Part shown: piece by piece, positions 26,388 through 35,794 of the stretch | How the letters are laid out: every line of letters begins with the position of its first letter | Numbering within the stretch: the stretch's first letter is position 1 | Source of the DNA: Thalassorhabdus alkalitolerans | Lineage (GTDB): Bacteria; Bacillota; Bacilli; Bacillales; Marinococcaceae | Direction: 5' to 3' (one strand) | Assembly (NCBI RefSeq): GCF_042656585.1 | Contig: NZ_JBHSPG010000008.1 | Length of the DNA: 64,000 bases | Program-made: the position numbers and the translations under genes | Notes under the pieces: model-generated | The model's database searches: none | Seen by the model: the letters and a program-made list of their open reading frames with translations, nothing else | Told to the model about the DNA's origin: nothing

Positions 26388-27054
26388 GGTCGCTTACGAG
26401 GAAAGCACCGTCATAAGAGATATTTCTCTTAAGGTAAAAAAAGGGCAGGTTGTATGTATCATGGGGAGAAACGGTGTAGGAAAGTCCACCCTTATCAAAG
26501 CTGTTATCGGCCTGTTAAAAGCTAAAAAAGGCTCCATTCATTTTCAAGATAAAAACGTAACTAAGACCTCACCAGACAAAAGAGCGAAGAGCGGCATGGG
26601 GTACGTACCCCAGGGGAGAGATATCTTCCCGTATCTTACGGTGTATGAAAATCTATTAATGGGTCTTGAAGGACGTAAGAATGCAAACAAGAAAATCGAT
26701 AATATTATTTATGAATACTTCCCTGTCTTACGAGAAATGAAGAACAGGAAAGGCGGGGATCTCAGCGGAGGCCAGCAGCAACAGCTCGCCATTGCCCGCG
26801 CTTTGGTTGCCGAACCAGACTTCCTCTTGCTTGATGAGCCTGCTGAAGGAATTCAACCCAACATTGTTCAGGCCATTCAGAATGTCATTATTGACCTAAA
26901 AAAAGAAGGCAGCACCTCTATGCTCCTCGTTGAACAAAATTTCGACTTCGCCCAGACTGTAGGTGATTATTTTTATGTCGTAAACAAAGGTACCATCGTG
27001 TATGAAGGAGAGTCACTCATAGAAACAGAAGTAAGCAGATATTTAAGTGTGTAA
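26365..27054 (+). CDS. urtE: Urea ABC transporter ATP-binding protein UrtE
   Basis: LivF-like ATPase, 229 residues, partner of UrtD. Walker A GRNGVGKST, signature LSGGQQQQLAIARALVAEPD and Walker B LLLDEPAEGIQPNIV; the EPAEGIQPNIV wording is characteristic of UrtE. GGAGGTACCACCTT precedes the ATG. Last gene of urtABCDE; the bidirectional terminator at 27153 follows. Confidence 0.93.
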   Translation: MLQLRELEVAYEESTVIRDISLKVKKGQVVCIMGRNGVGKSTLIKAVIGLLKAKKGSIHFQDKNVTKTSPDKRAKSGMGYVPQGRDIFPYLTVYENLLMGLEGRKNANKKIDNIIYEYFPVLREMKNRKGGDLSGGQQQQLAIARALVAEPDFLLLDEPAEGIQPNIVQAIQNVIIDLKKEGSTSMLLVEQNFDFAQTVGDYFYVVNKGTIVYEGESLIETEVSRYLSV

Positions 27055-27152
27055 GAAACTTGGTTGAATCTATAAAAACAGATTTTCGTGTGGTCACCCA
27101 GTCTTTCTCCCTCCCTTACCTTGTAGGGGAAGCTCCAACAAAATACCTCCAA

Positions 27153-27187
27153 TAAAAGAGAAGCCTAATACAAAAGGCTTCTCTTTC
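27153..27187. terminator. Bidirectional terminator between urtE and the FAH-family gene
   Basis: AGAGAAGCC / GGCTTCTCT with a 10-nt loop. T-rich tails on both sides (TTCT on plus, TTTTATT on minus) allow it to end both convergent operons. Confidence 0.85.
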
Positions 27188-27209
27188 TAATTACAATCTT
27201 TATACAATC

Positions 27210-28073
27210 CTACTTCTTTACATCCTTTACCGAATTTACCAAGGGCTCAAACCCTTCAATATGACACTCTACTATGTCTCCCTCCTTAATAGGAACAGCA
27301 CCAGGAGTTCCTGTTGAAATAATGTCTCCAGGCTTCAACGTCATCACTTGAGAATGAAAAGATACCAGGTTCCAGGGAGTAAAAGTCATATTCGAAACGA
27401 CATTCTCGCGGTGCACCTCTCCATTAATGATGGTCGCTACTTTTAAATCGTTTACCTCTCCTACCTCGTCAGGAGTAACGAGAAAAGGTCCAAAGCTGAA
27501 GAAAGTGTCAAAGCTCTTTGACCTGGTTAAATACCGTGGGTTTTTTTCAAGGATATCTTCAGCGGTCATATCTATGATTGTAGTAAAACCTGCTATGTAT
27601 GCAGGCGCTTCACCTTCAGAAACATCTTTGCATTCTTTACCAATAATAACTCCCAGCTCCGCTTCCGCTGTGGTTCGAGACGATTGTCTTGGTATGTTAA
27701 TCGTATCACGGGGCCCAATGATTGTAGTGTCAGGCTTCATAAAGCTGGCCGGCTCTGTACTAGGTGCTTTTTCACTTAAATCCGCAGCATGGTCTACGTA
27801 ATTTAATCCAATCCCCCAGATTTTGCTTGGATGACGGTATAAAGGCTTAAACGTATATTCTTCCGCTGAGACTTCTTTTCCTTGCAGCTGCTCGCTGTTT
27901 TCTTTATACCAATGTCTTATTTCGTCCAGCTGTCCTTGCTGGATAATCGAAAACAAATCCGTTTCCCATTTTCCACCGCTCAACTCACTTACATCTTTCA
28001 TAAGGACAGGCCCATTCTCTGTCATGACAGCTGCCTGTTCCTCACCGTTATGTAGAATTGTTGCCAATCTCAT
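27210..28073 (-). CDS. Fumarylacetoacetate hydrolase-family enzyme in the allantoin branch
   Basis: The FAH fold acts on 2-oxo or beta-keto acids through a divalent metal. Here residues 1-75 form the small N-terminal domain and the rest the catalytic domain with SKIWGIGLNYVDHA, metal-binding AEAELGVIIGKE and GDIISTGTPGAV. About 287 residues from the ATG at 28073, which has GGAGGAGC upstream; the longer frame from 28115 adds a non-homologous tail. Exact substrate unknown. Position after allC-pucG-allB-hpxW suggests handling of ureidoglycolate or a related glyoxylate derivative; some FAH proteins are annotated as ureidoglycolate lyase. Confidence 0.8.
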   Translation of the reverse strand: MRLATILHNGEEQAAVMTENGPVLMKDVSELSGGKWETDLFSIIQQGQLDEIRHWYKENSEQLQGKEVSAEEYTFKPLYRHPSKIWGIGLNYVDHAADLSEKAPSTEPASFMKPDTTIIGPRDTINIPRQSSRTTAEAELGVIIGKECKDVSEGEAPAYIAGFTTIIDMTAEDILEKNPRYLTRSKSFDTFFSFGPFLVTPDEVGEVNDLKVATIINGEVHRENVVSNMTFTPWNLVSFHSQVMTLKPGDIISTGTPGAVPIKEGDIVECHIEGFEPLVNSVKDVKK

Positions 28074-28218
28074 ACTTGCTCCTCCTTTTGCTGCTCTTTG
28101 GTCATAAGCAGCCATACATAATGGCCATCCCTATAATTACTTCTCCTTTCCCTCCCATACACCTTCCTGCCCTTCTTCCAATTTCTATTCCATAGTCTTT
28201 TTCATTTCCAAAAATGCA

Positions 28219-28245
28219 GAAAAGCACACCAGTTGTCTAGTGTGC
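28219..28245 (-). terminator. Terminator after the HpxW-like gene
   Basis: On the minus strand GCACAC pairs with GTGTGC across a 10-nt loop, followed by TTTTCTG. It lies directly after the stop at 28253 and would lower expression of the downstream FAH-family gene. Confidence 0.65.
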
Positions 28246-28252
28246 CAGTTGT

Positions 28253-29863
28253 TTACCAAACAGCAATATGACCATCTGCCCGTGAATCTGTCCCTCCTGT
28301 AAGTACTCCTGTTGCTGGATCTCTCCAAATAACCTGCCCTCGCCCAAATCCGGTTTCATCTACTGCTTTTTTAATCTGGTGACCTTTTCGCTCAAGAGAC
28401 TGAGCAATATGGTCCGGAAAGTGGGGTTCGACCTCTATCGTTTTCTCTTCAAGCCACCGCCATCTCGGTGCATCTAATGCTGCTTGAGGGTTTAAATGAA
28501 AGTTGATCGTGCTGGTAAGAACCTGCAGATGACCTTGCGGCTGCATGAATGCCCCCATTACTCCAAAAGGTCCCACTGGCTGGTTCTCTTTTGTTAAGAA
28601 ACCAGGGATAATCGTGTGGTATGTTTTCTTTCTCGGCGATAGAGCATTCATGTGTCCTTTATTCAAACTGAACCCATGCCCTCTATTTTGCAGGTTAATC
28701 CCTGTACCAGGCACTACAACACCTGAACCAAAGTCCATATAACTGCTCTGAATAAAAGAAACCATGTTCCCTTCATTATCAGCTGCGGCAATATACACTG
28801 TTCCTCCTTTTGGAGGTTCCCCCGCTTCAGGTGTCATTGCCTTATCACTTATTTTCTTTCTCCTTTCCTTCGCATATTCTTTAGAAAGCAAATCTTTTAC
28901 CCTTACAGACATTTCATGTGGGTCGGTAATATAATGAAGACCATCTGCAAATCCTAGTTTCATAGCTTCAATTAATAAGTGATAAGTATCGACTGTTTCT
29001 TTTTCAGAGAGGTTCATATCTTCTAGAATGTTTAAAGCAAGAAGTGTATTTAATCCCTGACCATTAGGAGGGATTTCCCATATATCAAACCCTTTATAAG
29101 AGGTAGAAATAGGTTCTACCCACTCTGGCGTAAAATCCTCAAGGTCTTCTTTTCTAATTAAGCCGCCGTGATTTCTGGAGTAGCTGTCTATCTGGTCTGC
29201 AAGTTCCCCTTTGTAAAATGCATCTCCATTCGAATCCCCAATCTTTCGCAAGGTTTCCGCATGATCTGGCGCTTTCCACATCTCACCTGCTTCCGGACAT
29301 CTTCCAGAAAGTGAAAACGTATCGAACCAATTTGAAAACTCTTCTCCTGTTAATACCTCTTTAAATAACTCATAAGACCTTTTCCAATACTTTGAAACTA
29401 CCGGAGAAACGGGAAACCCTTCTTCTGCCAAGGAAATGGCAGGAGCCAATACTTCCTTAAACGGCAGCCGACCAAACTTTTCTGAAAGCTCGGCCCATGA
29501 ACCTGGAGCACCAGGCACAGTGACCGGAATCAGCCCATGTTCAGGTATCTCCTTATACCCGGCTTCCTTTACCGCCTCCATGGACATTTTTCGAGGTGAT
29601 TTCCCACTGGCATTTAAACCGTGGAGCCTTCCATCTATCCACACTAACGCAAAGGAATCCCCGCCCATGCTATTGGATGTAGGTTCCACTACTGTTAAAG
29701 CTGCAGCTGTAGCAATCGCCGCATCTACCGCATTTCCTCCCTTCATTAACATTTCTTTTCCTGCTTCTGCTGCTAGAGGATGAGAGGTAGCCACCATCCC
29801 CTTTTTTGCGAAGACTGGATTTCTCTTTGAAACGTAAGGCTGATAAAGAACGTCGCTATTCAT
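28253..29863 (-). CDS. Ntn-hydrolase of the gamma-glutamyltransferase family, probable oxamate amidohydrolase (HpxW-like)
   Basis: About 536 residues. GGT-fold precursors cut themselves before a Thr that becomes the nucleophile; here T355 in PKGGTVYIAAADNEGNMVS fits. The N-terminal GMVATSHPLAAEAGKEML and GGNAVDAAIATAAAL are typical. No signal peptide, so cytoplasmic, unlike secreted GGT. Within a purine island next to allantoinase, the best match in role is HpxW, which splits oxamate to oxalate and ammonia in Klebsiella; YwrD-type proteins of unknown substrate are the alternative. The start at 29863 (GAGGGTGAG upstream) is preferred; it lies 4 nt after the allB stop. Confidence 0.75.
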   Translation of the reverse strand: MNSDVLYQPYVSKRNPVFAKKGMVATSHPLAAEAGKEMLMKGGNAVDAAIATAAALTVVEPTSNSMGGDSFALVWIDGRLHGLNASGKSPRKMSMEAVKEAGYKEIPEHGLIPVTVPGAPGSWAELSEKFGRLPFKEVLAPAISLAEEGFPVSPVVSKYWKRSYELFKEVLTGEEFSNWFDTFSLSGRCPEAGEMWKAPDHAETLRKIGDSNGDAFYKGELADQIDSYSRNHGGLIRKEDLEDFTPEWVEPISTSYKGFDIWEIPPNGQGLNTLLALNILEDMNLSEKETVDTYHLLIEAMKLGFADGLHYITDPHEMSVRVKDLLSKEYAKERRKKISDKAMTPEAGEPPKGGTVYIAAADNEGNMVSFIQSSYMDFGSGVVVPGTGINLQNRGHGFSLNKGHMNALSPRKKTYHTIIPGFLTKENQPVGPFGVMGAFMQPQGHLQVLTSTINFHLNPQAALDAPRWRWLEEKTIEVEPHFPDHIAQSLERKGHQIKKAVDETGFGRGQVIWRDPATGVLTGGTDSRADGHIAVW

Positions 29864-29867
29864 ACAC

Positions 29868-31265
29868 TCACCCTCTCTTTTTAATACATGCTGCCGAGGA
29901 TAGATCATTTTCAACTGGCTTGAGCCACTTACCACCAGGCCTGGTCGAAATCAGACCCTTGTTTTTTTCATACACTATTTCTCCGCTTGAAAACACTGCC
30001 GCAACACTGCAAGGAAAGGTCCGTCCTTCGTACACACTGAATTTGTGCTTGTCATACATATTGTCCTTGACTGCTGTAAATGCATCACTGGTATGAACAA
30101 CTGCCAGATCTGCCTGCAAGCCAACCTTCAGTTCCCCTTTTATTTTATCTAGACCAAACCTCCTTGCAGGTGCCGAAGCTGTCCACTGGGCTACCTCGTG
30201 AAAAGGCAGATCATATATAAGAGCAAGCTCAATCATTGAAAGCAAAGTAAACTGCCCTCCATTAATGCCGCCCCACGCTGTAAACATATTATCCTGGTCT
30301 TTTAAATCAGGGGTACAAGGTGAATGGTCAGAAGAAACCATATCTATTTGTCCTTCCACCAGCGCCTCAACCAGTCTCTCCTGCTCATGTTTCTTTCTAA
30401 GAGGCGGAGCGCATTTAGCTATTGCTCCTTTTTGAGCGAGGTCCTCATGTGTAAATAGCAGGTAGTGTGGACAGGTTTCCAATGTAATATCTAATCCCTC
30501 CTGCTTTGCTTTCTGGATCTCCACGGCAGCCGCTGCACTGCTGATATGGACAAAATGCAGGGGACAGCCGGTTATCCTGGCAAATGAAATGGCCCGCTGC
30601 ACTGCTTCAACTTCAGCTTCAATCGGACGAGAAGAAGCATACGCATCTGCGTCACTCAGCCCTTGGGATTCCTTTTCTTTCTGCAGTAATTCTACAATTG
30701 GTGTGCTTTCAGCATGAAGTGCCAAAACCTTCCCAAGCTGTGCAATTCTTCTCATACCTTTTAAGAGAGTATCATCATCTGCTCGTTCAAATTCTTCATT
30801 ACCGCTTGGAGACATAAACGCTTTGAACCCGACTACTCCGCTCTCTGAAAGAGCTGACAATTCTTCTTCATTTCCAGGAACCAGCCCGCCCCACAACCCA
30901 AAATCTACAAGGGACTTCGAACCAGCTATACTCTTTTTTTCCTCAAACGCTTCCTTTGTCACCGTAGAAGGGATGCCATTTAAAGGCATGTCAAAAAATG
31001 TGGTGACGCCGCCTGCCGCAAGCATGGCAGAGCCAGTGGAAAAACCTTCCCAAACCTCTCTTCCCGGTTCGTTAAAGTGAACATGAACATCAATGGCACC
31101 GGGGAAAATGTATTGTCCTTGCGCATTCCAAATCTGCTCTGTACTTCCTTTCACTTCTGGTTCCAGAGCAGATATCAGGCCATCCTTAATTCCAATCTCG
31201 TAGTCTTTAACGCCATTTGGAGTAACCACTTTTCCGTTTTTAATGACAAGATGATAATCATACAT
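29868..31265 (-). CDS. allB: Allantoinase
   Basis: Opens the hydantoin ring of allantoin to give allantoate; cytoplasmic metal-dependent amidohydrolase. DVHVHFNEPG gives the metal histidines (H61, H63), K148 in GFKAFMSPSG is the carboxylated lysine, and ALHAES, HFVHISSA and SSDHSPC complete the site. 465 residues, slightly longer at the C-terminus than usual. Called pucH in B. subtilis. Third in allC-pucG-allB-hpxW. Confidence 0.94.
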   Translation of the reverse strand: MYDYHLVIKNGKVVTPNGVKDYEIGIKDGLISALEPEVKGSTEQIWNAQGQYIFPGAIDVHVHFNEPGREVWEGFSTGSAMLAAGGVTTFFDMPLNGIPSTVTKEAFEEKKSIAGSKSLVDFGLWGGLVPGNEEELSALSESGVVGFKAFMSPSGNEEFERADDDTLLKGMRRIAQLGKVLALHAESTPIVELLQKEKESQGLSDADAYASSRPIEAEVEAVQRAISFARITGCPLHFVHISSAAAAVEIQKAKQEGLDITLETCPHYLLFTHEDLAQKGAIAKCAPPLRKKHEQERLVEALVEGQIDMVSSDHSPCTPDLKDQDNMFTAWGGINGGQFTLLSMIELALIYDLPFHEVAQWTASAPARRFGLDKIKGELKVGLQADLAVVHTSDAFTAVKDNMYDKHKFSVYEGRTFPCSVAAVFSSGEIVYEKNKGLISTRPGGKWLKPVENDLSSAACIKKRG

Positions 31266-31301
31266 CTTTTTTTCTCTCCTTTCGCGATAGAATTTTCTTT
31301 C

Positions 31302-32555
31302 TTACATGGAAAGGGAGACTTCATTGCTTTCTTTCGTATAATAGGCCAGGGCTGCCTGAAGTGCTTTTCCAGGTTTCACTTCTGCCCCGTGATAAAGCAA
31401 AACAGCTTCAAGCGCAGCAAGCACAAGGAGAACATTTTCTTTCCGGCAGCTGTATCCCATTGTTCCAATACGCCAAATCTTACCATGAAGAGGACCAAAA
31501 GAAGTGGCTATTTCCACGCCAAATTGCTCCAATAGCATGGTTCGTACAGAATCTCCATTAATTCCTTCCGGGATTTTTATACATGTTACCATTGGAAGCT
31601 TCCATTCTTCTTCCACAAACAATGAGAGCCCCATGGCCTTCACACCTGCTCCTAACGCTTGTTCATGAGTAAGATGACGATTAAACCGATTTTCCAGACC
31701 TTCTTCTAAAACCAGACGAAGCCCTTCATGAAGAGCATAAAGCATAGAAGTTGCTTCTGTATGATGGTTCAGTCTACGCGGACTCCAATAGTCCTGAAGC
31801 TGACTTAAATCAAAGTAATTACTTGTAATCTTAGGCCCATCAGACTGGTTTTGTTCATCTAAGGGAGTTGCAATTCCCTTTTCAACTTTCTTTCTAGACA
31901 GTACTACTTTTTCAATTCTTTCATTATATGTTACCGGGGCCATGCCCGATGGCACAGACAAACATTTCTGGGTCCCGCCAACAGCTGCATCAATGCACCA
32001 TTCATCTACCTTTACCTCAGTGCCGCCAATGGTTGCCACCGCATCTACAACAAACAGTATATCTTGTTCTCGACAGGCTCTCCCGATTTCTTTCAAAGGC
32101 TGCATGCATCCAGTGGATGTTTCACCATGTACCATTGCCACAATATCCGGCTGAACATTTTTCATTACCTGAATAACAACCTGGGGATCAAAGACGTTTC
32201 CCCATTCACACTCTATGGTCGAAATTTCTCCCCCGTATCGTTCACAAATTTCCATAAGAAGGTGACCGAACCTTCCAAATACCGGGATAAATACTTTGTC
32301 TCCCGGTTTAATCACACTCGCAAGCACTGCCTCGATCCCAGAGCGGGAAGTCCCATCAACAGGAAAAGCCCACTTGTTTGTAGTTTGAAACACCTCTCGC
32401 AGCATGTCCATTGTCTTGTTCATAATAGAGGTAAATGCAGGATCAAACTGACCTAGAATAGGAGTACTCATCGCTCGTAACACCCGCGGATCCACTTCAA
32501 CAGGACCGGGGGTCATAATTGTACGCTGTGGTGTTTGCAGTTCAGAATATGTCAT
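31302..32555 (-). CDS. pucG: (S)-Ureidoglycine-glyoxylate aminotransferase
   Basis: PLP enzyme that transfers the amino group of ureidoglycine to glyoxylate, giving oxalurate and glycine. PLP lysine is K197 in GGTQKCLSVPSGMAP; DAVATIGG provides the Asp that holds the ring nitrogen. 417 residues, with the alanine-glyoxylate aminotransferase fold and N-terminal MTPGPVEVDPRVL. It overlaps allC by 4 nt (ATGA-type), so both products of one branch point are made together. Confidence 0.93.
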   Translation of the reverse strand: MTYSELQTPQRTIMTPGPVEVDPRVLRAMSTPILGQFDPAFTSIMNKTMDMLREVFQTTNKWAFPVDGTSRSGIEAVLASVIKPGDKVFIPVFGRFGHLLMEICERYGGEISTIECEWGNVFDPQVVIQVMKNVQPDIVAMVHGETSTGCMQPLKEIGRACREQDILFVVDAVATIGGTEVKVDEWCIDAAVGGTQKCLSVPSGMAPVTYNERIEKVVLSRKKVEKGIATPLDEQNQSDGPKITSNYFDLSQLQDYWSPRRLNHHTEATSMLYALHEGLRLVLEEGLENRFNRHLTHEQALGAGVKAMGLSLFVEEEWKLPMVTCIKIPEGINGDSVRTMLLEQFGVEIATSFGPLHGKIWRIGTMGYSCRKENVLLVLAALEAVLLYHGAEVKPGKALQAALAYYTKESNEVSLSM

Positions 32556-33823
32556 TTTTCTTCGCCTCCCTTATCATATGCCATCTCGTATAATAACTCA
32601 GTCAGCATCTGGACTCCTTGTGTTAAATCCTCTGCCTTTGTGTATTCTTCAGGAGAGTGGCTGACTCCATTTACGCTTGGAACAAAAATTAAAGATGTGG
32701 GGCAATGAGTACCAAACAGCTGAGCATCGTGCCCTGCTCCACTAAGCATCTTTTGAAATGACAGCTGCTGCCTTGTTGAAACTCCGATGGCCTTTTCTTG
32801 TAAGAAAGCATCCATTTCCACTGGCTTCACGTCTGTCCATTGGGAAAAAGAAATGTTGACCTTCTTTTCCTGAGAAACGACCTCAAAATGTTGGAATATT
32901 TCCGCACAGACTTTTTCTAACATTCCCTCATCATAATGGCGAATATCCAGGGTGAACGACACTTCTTCCGCAATGACATTTGGAACATTGGGAGTAGCGT
33001 CAAGTTTACCGACCGTGGCCACCAAATGAGGATCAGCTTTCTGGACTTTGGCCGTAATATACGTAATCAGTTCCGCTGCAGTGGTCATCGCATCATGACG
33101 ATCCTGCATCGGAGTGGTCCCCGCATGATTGCTTTTCCCTTTTATGGAAACAGTATAGCGGCGTTGACCGACAATATGAGTCACTACTCCAAGAGAATTA
33201 CAGCTTTTTTCGAGAACACTGCCTTGCTCGATATGAAGCTCAATGAAAGCTTCTATATTTTCTCGGTAAGGCAAGCGATGAATTCCTCTCCCAAACCCTG
33301 CCTTGTTCATGGCTTCCTTTAAAGAAACACCTGATTTGTCAGCTATATGTGTTATGTCCTTGTCCTTATAAACTCCCGTAATGTTTCCAGACCCCCAGAA
33401 AGTAAGAGGAAAACGGCTGCCCTCTTCTTCACAAAGAGACACTACCTCGATTGTTTTTGAAGGGCGGCCGTATTTTCTGTAAAGGTGTTCCACAGCAAGG
33501 AAACTGGCAATGATGCCGTATGCGCCGTCGTACTTTCCGCCATTGACAACCGAATCTATATGAGACCCTGTTAATACGGTAGAATCAGCATCTATCGTTC
33601 CTTCAAGCCTGCCGAATAGATTTCCTGTATCATCATAATAAGTGTCAAGGCCACCTTCTTCCATTTTTCTTTTTAATGCTTCCTGTGCTTCTAACCACTC
33701 TTCGGAATATAACAATCTGGTGACTCCACTGCCTTTGTTTTCAGTAAAACCAGAGAGCCACTCGACCATTGCGTTCAACTGCTCGACCGGAAGAGGAAAC
33801 GAGGTTCTTGAGTACACCTTCAT
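32552..33823 (-). CDS. allC: Allantoate amidohydrolase
   Basis: M20-family metallo-enzyme that hydrolyses allantoate to ureidoglycine, CO2 and ammonia (PucF in B. subtilis). 423 residues with TGSHIDSVVNGGKYDGAYG (metal His/Asp), CEEEGSRFP (catalytic Glu and metal), the lid domain with NHAGTTPMQDRHDA, and SGAGHDAQ near the end. First gene of the minus-strand operon, divergent from pucR. AAAGGAGAG precedes the ATG, and a perfect TnrA/GlnR box lies 19 bp upstream of it. Confidence 0.92.
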   Translation of the reverse strand: MKVYSRTSFPLPVEQLNAMVEWLSGFTENKGSGVTRLLYSEEWLEAQEALKRKMEEGGLDTYYDDTGNLFGRLEGTIDADSTVLTGSHIDSVVNGGKYDGAYGIIASFLAVEHLYRKYGRPSKTIEVVSLCEEEGSRFPLTFWGSGNITGVYKDKDITHIADKSGVSLKEAMNKAGFGRGIHRLPYRENIEAFIELHIEQGSVLEKSCNSLGVVTHIVGQRRYTVSIKGKSNHAGTTPMQDRHDAMTTAAELITYITAKVQKADPHLVATVGKLDATPNVPNVIAEEVSFTLDIRHYDEGMLEKVCAEIFQHFEVVSQEKKVNISFSQWTDVKPVEMDAFLQEKAIGVSTRQQLSFQKMLSGAGHDAQLFGTHCPTSLIFVPSVNGVSHSPEEYTKAEDLTQGVQMLTELLYEMAYDKGGEEK

Positions 33824-33841
33824 AAAATCTCTCCTTTTTTA

Positions 33842-33896
33842 TGTTAACTTTCTTAACAATGCCTTTGTATGTATTTCATTTTACTGCTAATATAAA
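33842..33896 (+). promoter_or_regulatory. TnrA/GlnR box and pucR promoter in the allC-pucR gap
   Basis: TGTTAACTTTCTTAACA (33842-33858) matches TGTNA-N7-TNACA perfectly. On the plus strand TATAAA (33891-33896) is a -10 that puts the box centre about 53 bp upstream of the start, fitting TnrA activation of pucR. For the divergent allC operon the same box lies right at the ribosome binding site and could act as a roadblock. A TTGGTTA core on the minus strand (33953-33947) resembles part of the PucR box but the full consensus is not met. Confidence 0.7.
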
Positions 33897-34002
33897 AATT
33901 ATTCATCGGTAAAAATAGCAGTTTTTTCGATTTTATTTATACAAAATAACCAAAAGAAATTTTACATACGTTACCTTTACTCACACGAAAGAAGGGATAA
34001 AG

Positions 34003-35631
34003 ATGGATATAAAGGGTGTTATGGACCTGCCTTTGTTTAAAGAAGCACAAATGCTAGCAGGCGAAAGCGGAAATCACCGGGAGGTTTGCCACATTAATAT
34101 GATGGACGCTCCCGACATTAGTGATTATTTAAAAAACGGCGATTTACTGGTTACCACCGCCTACCACTTTAAAGATGAACCTTCTCGATTACTGGGCTTA
34201 ATCAGGCATATGGCAAGCTGCGAGTGTGCGGGGCTGGGGATTAAAACACAAAGATTTCTCCATGAGATCCCTGAAGAAGTGCTTTCCTTAGCTGATGAGC
34301 TCTCTTTTCCTATCATTGATCTCCCCATTGATGTCAGCTTAGGAAGCATTGTCAATCAAATCCTGAGTACTATTTTGAATAACCGCACAACAGAACTGAA
34401 CGATGCTATTGAAGCCCAACACCAATTTACTGCACACATTGTGGGCGGAAAGGATTTAAAAAGCCTGCTTGGAAGAGTGTCCTCTATTATTAAACAGCCT
34501 ATTATTCTATTAGATCAGCATTCAAAGCTTATCAGTTCGTCTCATGAGCCTTCTACTCTTATAGAAACTATTAAAACTATGTATATACAGAACTTTGATT
34601 TTTTACTTCCCGCTAATTCATTTTCCTGCTTTTCTATGATTTCAGAGGAGCACCACTCTGAGATGGTATCAGTGTTCCCAGTTTATACCCATGCAAGGAA
34701 ATGCGGATACCTTCTTGTTCTCGGCGAGGAGCTTCTCAACAATCAAGGAATGGCTTTAACGATTGAGCAGGCGGCCAATGTTATTTCCTTTGAGCTAATG
34801 AAGGAAAATGCATTAAAGCAATACGAACAAAGGGCGAGGAATGAGTTTTTCAGCAACTTTGTGGAAGGGGTGTTTTCTTCCAAAGAGGAGATCATCAACC
34901 GTTCAAAAGAATTTCACCTTCAAAATGCAAAGAAATATATTTGTATTGTAGGAAAGTTGGATCGTGATGAAAAAGCAATTAGTTTCACCCAGTATCAAAT
35001 GGAAACAGATACAGCCTATGAATACTTGGAAGGAGAACTTGCTGCTTTTTCTTTTCAACCCCATTTTTTTATTAAAGGAAACACCTGCGTCATCCTCCTT
35101 GAAGTGAATGATTATTCTCAGGAGACCAGTGCATCGGCTTTATCTACCCTTCAAACCATCCAACAGGGTGTCCAAAAACAGTTCCAGCGTACTCTTTCAT
35201 TTGGAGTGAGCAATATATCCCATCAGTTCATTGAAGTGAAAGAGGCCTATGATGAAGCAGCTGATGCCCTGCAAACCGGCCAAATGTCCGGAAAGGCAAA
35301 TTTCATCCAAACCTACCAAACGAAAGATATAACAGAGCTCCTTAGAATGATCCCAACAGACGATTTGAGAAAGTTTCATGAATACACTCTTCAAAAGCTT
35401 TCTGAACCAGAATATAAGGATCAGGGACTTTTACACACTTTATCTGTGTATCTGGAGACACACTGCCAAATCTCTGAAACTGCCAAACGTTTGTACATCC
35501 ACCGAAATACAGTTATTTACAGATTGGAAAAGTGCGAGGAGCTTTTAGGAAAAAGTTTAAAAGATCCCGATACCTCCCTGAGATTAAGACTGGCTTTAAG
35601 AATACAAACTTCCTTGAAATTGAATGAATAA
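34003..35631 (+). CDS. pucR: Purine catabolism regulator PucR
   Basis: Transcription factor that senses purine breakdown products (allantoin-type effectors in B. subtilis) and controls puc genes. The N-terminal PucR domain spans roughly residues 1-130 (MDIKGVMDLPLFKEAQMLAG, NGDLLVTTAYHF), a central GGDEF-like degenerate domain lies around 290-420, and the C-terminal HTH_30 domain contains YLETHCQISETAKRLYIHRN followed by TVIYRLEKCEELLG. 542 residues. It sits alone, divergent from allC, with a TnrA/GlnR box upstream. Confidence 0.93.
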   Translation: MDIKGVMDLPLFKEAQMLAGESGNHREVCHINMMDAPDISDYLKNGDLLVTTAYHFKDEPSRLLGLIRHMASCECAGLGIKTQRFLHEIPEEVLSLADELSFPIIDLPIDVSLGSIVNQILSTILNNRTTELNDAIEAQHQFTAHIVGGKDLKSLLGRVSSIIKQPIILLDQHSKLISSSHEPSTLIETIKTMYIQNFDFLLPANSFSCFSMISEEHHSEMVSVFPVYTHARKCGYLLVLGEELLNNQGMALTIEQAANVISFELMKENALKQYEQRARNEFFSNFVEGVFSSKEEIINRSKEFHLQNAKKYICIVGKLDRDEKAISFTQYQMETDTAYEYLEGELAAFSFQPHFFIKGNTCVILLEVNDYSQETSASALSTLQTIQQGVQKQFQRTLSFGVSNISHQFIEVKEAYDEAADALQTGQMSGKANFIQTYQTKDITELLRMIPTDDLRKFHEYTLQKLSEPEYKDQGLLHTLSVYLETHCQISETAKRLYIHRNTVIYRLEKCEELLGKSLKDPDTSLRLRLALRIQTSLKLNE

Positions 35632-35687
35632 TACGTAAAGCAAAGTAACATTGTATGTGCTTTACCCTGAGGGATTTGTAGTATGTA

Positions 35688-35693
35688 TATAAT
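35688..35693 (+). promoter_or_regulatory. Possible -10 element upstream of pucL
   Basis: A perfect TATAAT hexamer in the 355-bp pucR-pucL gap, with no clear -35. A start near 35700 would put the TnrA/GlnR box at 35751 downstream of it. Confidence 0.3.
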
Positions 35694-35750
35694 CTTTTAA
35701 GTAAATTCAGTTAACTTGCATAATGACATCCCCCTCTCCCTCCTATATTA

Positions 35751-35767
35751 TGTTACTAAAGTTAACA
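35751..35767. promoter_or_regulatory. TnrA/GlnR box upstream of pucL
   Basis: TGTTACTAAAGTTAACA, a perfect match to TGTNA-N7-TNACA. It ends 28 bp before the permease remnant and 220 bp before the pucL ATG. In B. subtilis the corresponding position precedes pucJKLM. No good -10 lies at the ideal distance, perhaps because of the deletion here. Confidence 0.7.
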
Positions 35768-35794
35768 CGACATTTACAGGCAGGTACAAGGAGG

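Noticed and set aside
28253..29863. Ordinary secreted gamma-glutamyltranspeptidase
   Set aside because: No signal peptide, and its neighbours are all allantoin-pathway genes, so an HpxW-like role is more likely.
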